Of a stretch of DNA of 38,170 nt, positions 34,508 through 38,170 are shown one piece after another. Origin of the DNA: Chloroflexota bacterium. GTDB taxonomy: Bacteria; Chloroflexota; UBA11872. Location: the NCBI GenBank assembly GCA_026707285.1, contig JAPOXD010000013.1, positions 1-38,170 of the forward strand, written 5' to 3'. The notes below the pieces were generated by a model that worked only from the letters and a program-made list of their open reading frames with translations, had not been told where the DNA came from and ran no database searches. Position numbers and translations under genes: made by a program. Each line of letters starts with the position of its first letter. Positions within the stretch are counted from its first letter, which is position 1.

Positions 34508-35448
34508 AGCCAGTCCGCCATGCGCGCGATGCCCGTGGCCAGCGGCGTCTCGGCGCGCCAGCCAAGCTCGCGCTCGATGCGGCCGGTGTCGGCGCACAGC
34601 GCCGGCAGGTCGCTGCGCCGCCCCGGCATGACCTCCACGGCGCTCGTCGAGCCGGTCGCACGCACGATGAGTTCGGCGAGATCGCGGATTGAGGTTTCCC
34701 GCCCGGTGCCGATGTTGAAAACCGAGCCCGCCAATCGCGGACCGGCGGCGAGCACGCGCGCATAGGCGTCGACCGCGTCGTCGATGTACATGAAGTCGCG
34801 CGTCTGGGTTCCCCCGCCCTCCACCCGCAGCGGCTCGCCGCGCAGCGCGCGCACGATGAAGGCGGGGATGACGGCCGGATAGCCGACGAGGTTTTGATGG
34901 GGTCCAAACGTGTTGAAATTGCGGATCACGACGACCGGATGCCCCCACCAGCGGTGGATCGCCAGGAAGTGCATCTCGCCGGCGACCTTGCTGGCGGCGT
35001 AGACCGACCGCGGCTGGAGCGGATGCCACTCGTCCATCGGCACCCGCACGGGCGCGCCGTAGACCTCAGGCGACGAGGCGTAAACCAGCAGCGGCGGACG
35101 CCGCATGCCGGCGATGGCGTGAGCGAAGCGAAACGTCCCCTGCTCGTTGGCGGCGAAGTAGCCCACGGGGTCGTCCATGGACTCGGGGACCGAGATTCGG
35201 GCCGCGTAATGCACCACGGCATCGGGCGCCAGGTCCTCCAGGCGCTCGGTGGACAGGTCAGCGAAGTCGCCCGGCTGGACCGCCAGGCGGTCGCAGCGCG
35301 CCGCCTCGACGGTGAGCGGGTCCGGTCCGGGATATTGGCGCGAGAAATCGTCGACGCCGATCACCTCGGCGTGCGGATTGTCGGCCAGGAGACGGCGCGT
35401 AAGAGTGATGCCGTACATGCCGGCCGCGCCCGTGATGAGCACCCTCAT
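34489..35448 (-). CDS. NAD-dependent epimerase/dehydratase (extended SDR), first gene
   Basis: 319 aa. Rossmann loop GAAGMYG (7-13), the LVYASSPEVYG active-site Ser block, Tyr-x3-Lys in VYAASK, and the terminal sugar-binding part (FNTFGPHQN, GGGTQTRDFMYIDDAVDAY). It is only moderately similar to the gene downstream, so the pair is not a fresh duplication. They probably act in sequence on a nucleotide sugar for surface polysaccharide. A TATACT on the minus strand (35513-35508), 60 bases upstream of ATG, could be a -10 box, but no -35 is clear. Confidence 0.88.
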   Translation of the reverse strand: MRVLITGAAGMYGITLTRRLLADNPHAEVIGVDDFSRQYPGPDPLTVEAARCDRLAVQPGDFADLSTERLEDLAPDAVVHYAARISVPESMDDPVGYFAANEQGTFRFAHAIAGMRRPPLLVYASSPEVYGAPVRVPMDEWHPLQPRSVYAASKVAGEMHFLAIHRWWGHPVVVIRNFNTFGPHQNLVGYPAVIPAFIVRALRGEPLRVEGGGTQTRDFMYIDDAVDAYARVLAAGPRLAGSVFNIGTGRETSIRDLAELIVRATGSTSAVEVMPGRRSDLPALCADTGRIERELGWRAETPLATGIARMADWLWEVDA

Positions 35449-35730
35449 GCGAGCGTCCAGTCCAGCGACGCACGGCGAGCAATGGCGAGTGCGTTCACGG
35501 AATCCAGAGTATAGGCCCCGCGACCTTGGAGGCTCGCGCCCTCACCCCGTATCGCGGCACGGCGGTGCCGGGATGCGGGTTGCCGACTCCCTCGAATCTT
35601 TCACTTCCGGCGCAGCCTCACCGCCGACGAGTTTCCCCAACTATCCAATCAACAATGCCAAGCGCCCTAGATCGAACACGTCGCAACTCGAGACGGGGCT
35701 TTTGAGCAAACGGGGCTGAGATTGAGCGGC

Positions 35731-36159
35731 TTAGAGATCGAGAGGCCTGAGTGGAATTCGGGTCTGGTATTGGCCGCCGTGGACCCGTACCTCGTAGTGC
35801 AGTTTGCTTGGCTGGGATCTGAGCTTGTCGAGAAAGTTCTCGAGAACGTAGCTAAGCGCCTTGAGTTGTTCCCGGCTGCTCATCCTTCCCTTCCGACGGT
35901 ATACCCAAAGGGTCCGCACGGTATGGGCCAAGAGCAGTTTCTTGTGCTTGCGTTTGGCGTTGTCGTCGGCATGAACCCACACCGCGTTTCGATCCCCCAT
36001 CCAGGGGATGAGCTGCTCGTCAGTGACCCGTGGCATACCTCGGAATTCGTCGATTTCGCTCACCAAAGTCACGCGAAACGCAACTTTGCGGAGCGCCCGG
36101 CCCACGTTGGGACTCAGCGACTCGTCGACAACGAGCAGCGGTTCGTCGTCAGGTTCCAG
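35731..36159 (-). CDS. VapC45-type PIN-like toxin
   Basis: 142 aa if begun at CTG 36159. The PIN-like N-terminal motif LLVVDESLSPNVGRALRKV, with its metal-binding Asp, needs sequence upstream of the only standard start in frame (GTG 36105). No ATG, GTG or TTG is available between the antitoxin stop and that motif. CTG 36159, 7 bases after that stop, is the best candidate start. VTDEQLIPWMGDRNAVWVHA supplies the further acidic residues. The layout matches VapBC45 of Mycobacterium tuberculosis (Rv2018/Rv2019), where the toxin is 138 aa. It is expected to be an RNase blocked by the antitoxin. The region is less GC-rich than its neighbours, a hint of transfer. Confidence 0.72.
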   Translation of the reverse strand: MEPDDEPLLVVDESLSPNVGRALRKVAFRVTLVSEIDEFRGMPRVTDEQLIPWMGDRNAVWVHADDNAKRKHKKLLLAHTVRTLWVYRRKGRMSSREQLKALSYVLENFLDKLRSQPSKLHYEVRVHGGQYQTRIPLRPLDL

Positions 36160-36166
36160 CGGGCTG

Positions 36167-36832
36167 TCAGGCGGCGACCTTATCCTCCCACGCCAAGGCG
36201 GCCTTCAGCTCGTCCTCCGAAATCCCATAGGACTGCATCACCAGGGATTCCGGATCACCGCCACGCACCAGTCCCCACACTGCGCGCGTGGGGATGCGGG
36301 TATTTCTAATGCAGGGTTCACCGAACTGAACGGCGGGGTCGAGTACTACGTAGCTACGCGGTTCCCAACTGCTGGCGACCTCGTCTTCAAATCGCAATCC
36401 GCTGACTGGAATGAGGTACTCGCGCAGCATCTCCATGGCCAGTTGCCCGTATCTGCTAGCTGCGATGAGCTGGTCGCCCAATTCGGTGAGTACATCCGAA
36501 CGCTCAGTCCACAGCTGCTCGGTCGCAAAAGGACGCAGGTGCCCGGTGCGCTGGCGGAGCCACTCCTCGGCGACGCGGATTCTTGGCCAAGACACGCCGG
36601 CTGCGCGCACCGCGGCAATTACGCGCATCGAGATTAAGTCTTCAAATGCCACGGTCAGGTCGCGACCAGGGACTAGCGCAAGGTCCGGATGCATTAGCCC
36701 TATTCGCACCCAGCGGATCAAGTGTCGCGACGTAACCGGATATGCCTCATTGGCACCCCGGGCGGCAAGCAGGTAGCGGGCCGCGGTCGGCGCGTCGTAG
36801 ATGCCCTCGTAGGCTACTTGCAGAGACGTCAC
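36167..36832 (-). CDS. VapB45-type antitoxin, HTH plus DUF433
   Basis: 221 aa from GTG 36832. The N-terminal half (about 10-90) has a MerR-like HTH (YDAPTAARYLL, SRHLIRWVRIGLM). The C-terminal 60 residues are a DUF433 domain: DPAVQFGEPCIRNTRIPT, then VWGLVRGGDPESLVMQSYGI, then SEDELKAALAWE. This is the domain order of VapB45 (Rv2018, 239 aa). The toxin gene follows directly. It probably represses its own operon. Lower GC and more mixed codon choice than the flanking genes suggest acquisition. Confidence 0.85.
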   Translation of the reverse strand: MTSLQVAYEGIYDAPTAARYLLAARGANEAYPVTSRHLIRWVRIGLMHPDLALVPGRDLTVAFEDLISMRVIAAVRAAGVSWPRIRVAEEWLRQRTGHLRPFATEQLWTERSDVLTELGDQLIAASRYGQLAMEMLREYLIPVSGLRFEDEVASSWEPRSYVVLDPAVQFGEPCIRNTRIPTRAVWGLVRGGDPESLVMQSYGISEDELKAALAWEDKVAA

Positions 36833-37038
36833 GATTGCATCTGAGGTCCAGCGCCCGACAACTTGAGCAGGGTGGTGGCGATTACCTTTCTGGCAGCGTT
36901 CGTGCCACAGAGCGCGCGCTGGTCCGGCGACGCTAAGACCTTACCAGCCAGCGGCCTGTGCTCGGATTCCGCGCGTCGGCAACACGACGAGCGGACGGGA
37001 ATGCCACAGTCTGGGACGCCAGGAACGCCCGAGATGCG

Positions 37039-37190
37039 CTAGCAGCGCACGTACGCCGTGCGCTGCCCCCTGCCGCACCCCCCGCAGGGTGGAAGCCTGT
37101 CGGAGTGGTCGTCGAGCACGACAGACCAGTTGCAGTAGACGCAGCAGTACCTGCCTCTCCCCGGCTTTTCCCCAATGTTGTACGCCATGT
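37039..37190 (-). pseudogene. Small zinc-ribbon protein gene with a frameshift
   Basis: From ATG 37190 the frame reads MAYNIGEKPGRGRYCC, the start of a known small zinc-ribbon family (GxKPGxGxYxC). It then needs a shift of 2 bases at a GTGT run (about 37138-37142) to continue VYCNWSVVLDDHSD-RLPPCGGCGRG and end at TAG 37039-37041. Joined, the product is about 49 aa with the paired Cys of the family. As given, the gene is broken by a 2-base insertion (GT duplication); an assembly error or programmed shift is possible. A decent promoter lies upstream. Confidence 0.65.
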
Positions 37191-37240
37191 CGCTCGCTCC
37201 AGAAACTGTCCTTTTGAGGAGACATCCGGCTAGACTCTTG

Positions 37241-37269
37241 ATTCTAGACTACGAACAATTTACGAACAA
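37241..37269 (-). promoter_or_regulatory. Promoter candidate for the zinc-ribbon gene
   Basis: On the minus strand TTGTTC (37269-37264), a 17-base spacer, and TAGAAT (37246-37241, five of six to the -10 consensus). It points at ATG 37190, about 50 bases away. Within it the 9-mer TACGAACAA occurs twice (37250-37258 and 37261-37269) and CTAGACT twice (37230-37236 and 37244-37250), which could be repressor or activator sites. Confidence 0.4.
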
Positions 37270-37382
37270 CCAGGTCGAGGCGACGGCCAATGATCAGAGT
37301 GAGACGCTTTCTACCCCTACGGCTTGGCGGGGCCAACGGGGGCGGCGACACTGGGGAGCCGAGACTTGCCGGGAGAAGGCAC

Positions 37383-37667
37383 ATGGCGGTGATTGCCGAC
37401 GCCGAGATTGCGCAGCGGCTCCTCGACCACCCGGAGTGGGCGTATCGGGACGGCGCGCTGGTGAAGAAGTTCGAGTTGCCCGGGTTCATGGACGTGGTGC
37501 GGCTGGTCAACGACGTGGCCGGTCCGGCCGAGGACGCCGACCATCATCCGGACATGTTCATCAACTATCGCCGGATCACCTTCACGCTGGTGACGCACGA
37601 CGCGGGCGGGGTGACGGAGAAGGACTTTGCGCTGCTGGAGGAGATCGAGAAGGCCGCGGCGGGGTAG
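37383..37667 (+). CDS. phhB: 4a-hydroxytetrahydrobiopterin dehydratase
   Basis: 94 aa from ATG 37383, preceded by GGGAGAAGG. The PCD signature is complete: EDADHHPDMFINY, then TFTLVTHDAGGVTEKDF, with both His of the HHP motif and the later His and Asp. It regenerates the pterin cofactor of aromatic amino-acid hydroxylases; bacterial homologues may also act with molybdopterin or as folate-related chaperones. No phenylalanine hydroxylase gene is in the window. Confidence 0.93.
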   Translation: MAVIADAEIAQRLLDHPEWAYRDGALVKKFELPGFMDVVRLVNDVAGPAEDADHHPDMFINYRRITFTLVTHDAGGVTEKDFALLEEIEKAAAG

Positions 37668-37686
37668 GTCGGAGCCGGTCGTCTCG

Positions 37687-37854
37687 ATGCCGCGGCTCGT
37701 CGCCGCGTGTCTCGCCGTCACGCTGGCGCTGACGCCGCTGACCGCGTGCGGGATGTCGGTGGGCGATGAGCAATCCAGCTGGGGCGGCCAGGGACCCGCG
37801 CCGCTCGTCGCGACGCCGACGGCGGAATCGTCCGGCGGGCGGAAGGCTCCTTAG
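37687..37854 (+). CDS. Small lipoprotein, 55 aa
   Basis: 55 aa. A signal peptide (MPRLVAACLAVTLALTPLTA) ends in the lipobox LTAC. The mature part is only about 35 residues, rich in Gly, Pro, Ser and Thr (SVGDEQSSWGGQGPAPLV). ATG lies 20 bases after phhB; the ribosome site is weak. The mature chain has no recognised domain; it may be a lipid-anchored short peptide or the remainder of a longer protein. Confidence 0.55.
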   Translation: MPRLVAACLAVTLALTPLTACGMSVGDEQSSWGGQGPAPLVATPTAESSGGRKAP

Positions 37855-38170
37855 TAGGCGCTTGATGTTCGCCGGGATTGAGGTGATCGCGGCAACTGAG
37901 CGTGCGGTCTTCCAGAGCGGACATGCAGTGGGTATTTCGTTCGGAGTCAAAGTTAAACGCCGAACATGCCAAAAAACTCCCGGCTCCAAGGTGTAGCGAC
38001 CGGGTGCGGCGCCCACCGCGCGGGCCCAAAGTGGTCGTCTTTCCGACTTTGAAACGGAGTCCAGGCAGCCTGAAGCGCCGTGCCTCTTCCCCGCCCCTTG
38101 GATTCCTCGCCTGCGGCTCGGAGTATCTGTGTTCGGACGTCAAGGGTTTTTGGGGGCAGGGGCGAGCTCC
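37855..38170 (+). other. Non-coding end of window with one repeat copy
   Basis: 316 bases without a convincing gene. Several frames are open on both strands, but none has a recognisable domain or a ribosome site, and they overlap each other. The only identifiable element is the repeat at 38094-38132. Confidence 0.5.
38094..38132. repeat. Dispersed GGATTCCTCGC-type repeat, copy 2
   Basis: CCCCTTGGATTCCTCGC (38094-38110) is identical over 17 bases to 23657-23673, and the following CTGCGGCTCGGAGT is a diverged version of the same element. It shows that the element is dispersed across at least 14 kb of this chromosome. Confidence 0.65.

Noticed and set aside
36941-37225. 94-codon minus-strand frame over the zinc-ribbon gene
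   Set aside because: Its product is Arg/Leu-rich with no domain; the zinc-ribbon content lies in two other frames.

Overview
The window is high-GC, densely coded bacterial chromosome. Its gene content points to the phylum Chloroflexota, possibly a SAR202/Dehalococcoidia-like lineage. The main reasons are a giant GT39-like plus YYY-type (DUF2298, 'Chlor_Arch_YYY') membrane protein, an ECF sigma factor paired with a DUF5667 protein, a B12-dependent ribonucleotide reductase with TSCPD domain and zinc tail, and an ATP-type PEP carboxykinase. This placement is inferred from gene families; no rRNA or other marker gene is present.

Layout. 1-4.2 kb: 3' end of a Mn/Fe superoxide dismutase, a SIMPL-domain protein, a two-gene K+ uptake system (TrkH/KtrB plus TrkA/KtrA), a 355-bp non-coding stretch with DnaA-box-like 9-mers, and a small unknown gene. 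4.2-11.1 kb: nrdJ, then a tandem duplication of about 1 kb that doubled a Yip1-like membrane gene and left a truncated pckA 3' end and a decayed nrdJ 3' end between the copies, then intact pckA and a divergent acetoacetate-decarboxylase-like gene. 11.1-13.7 kb (minus strand): an ABC ATPase, its permease and a peroxiredoxin-like gene. The last has an in-frame TGA exactly at the first position of a CxxC motif, with a hairpin right after it, and is best read as an undeclared UxxC selenoprotein. 13.8-20.3 kb: LON-substrate-binding protein, DUF4389 protein, mutS2, a minus-strand operon (Gfo/Idh-like, nadD, rsfS, small membrane protein), and a FabL-like enoyl reductase. 20.5-25.4 kb: ammonium transporter with a strong terminator, repeat elements and a long palindrome, a GlcD-type flavoprotein, an ImmA/IrrE-type metallopeptidase, a 67-aa conserved small protein and birA. 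25.4-30 kb: the 1415-aa membrane protein, overlapping birA by 4 bp, and a small coiled-coil membrane protein. 30-35.5 kb (minus strand): a ParDE module, an ECF sigma factor overlapping a 731-aa Thr/Pro-rich membrane-anchored partner, and two overlapping extended-SDR nucleotide-sugar epimerases. 35.7-38.2 kb: a lower-GC patch with a VapBC45-type module and a frameshifted zinc-ribbon gene, then a pterin-4a-carbinolamine dehydratase, a small lipoprotein, and a repeat-bearing end.

How they work together: most units are housekeeping (dNTP synthesis, gluconeogenesis, NAD and biotin metabolism, ribosome silencing, ammonium and potassium uptake). Accessory material consists of two toxin-antitoxin modules, repeated palindromic elements and a duplication scar. 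The items most worth a second look are the likely selenocysteine redoxin in the ABC operon, the nrdJ-yip1-pckA duplication scar, and the sigma factor with its Thr/Pro-rich partner.
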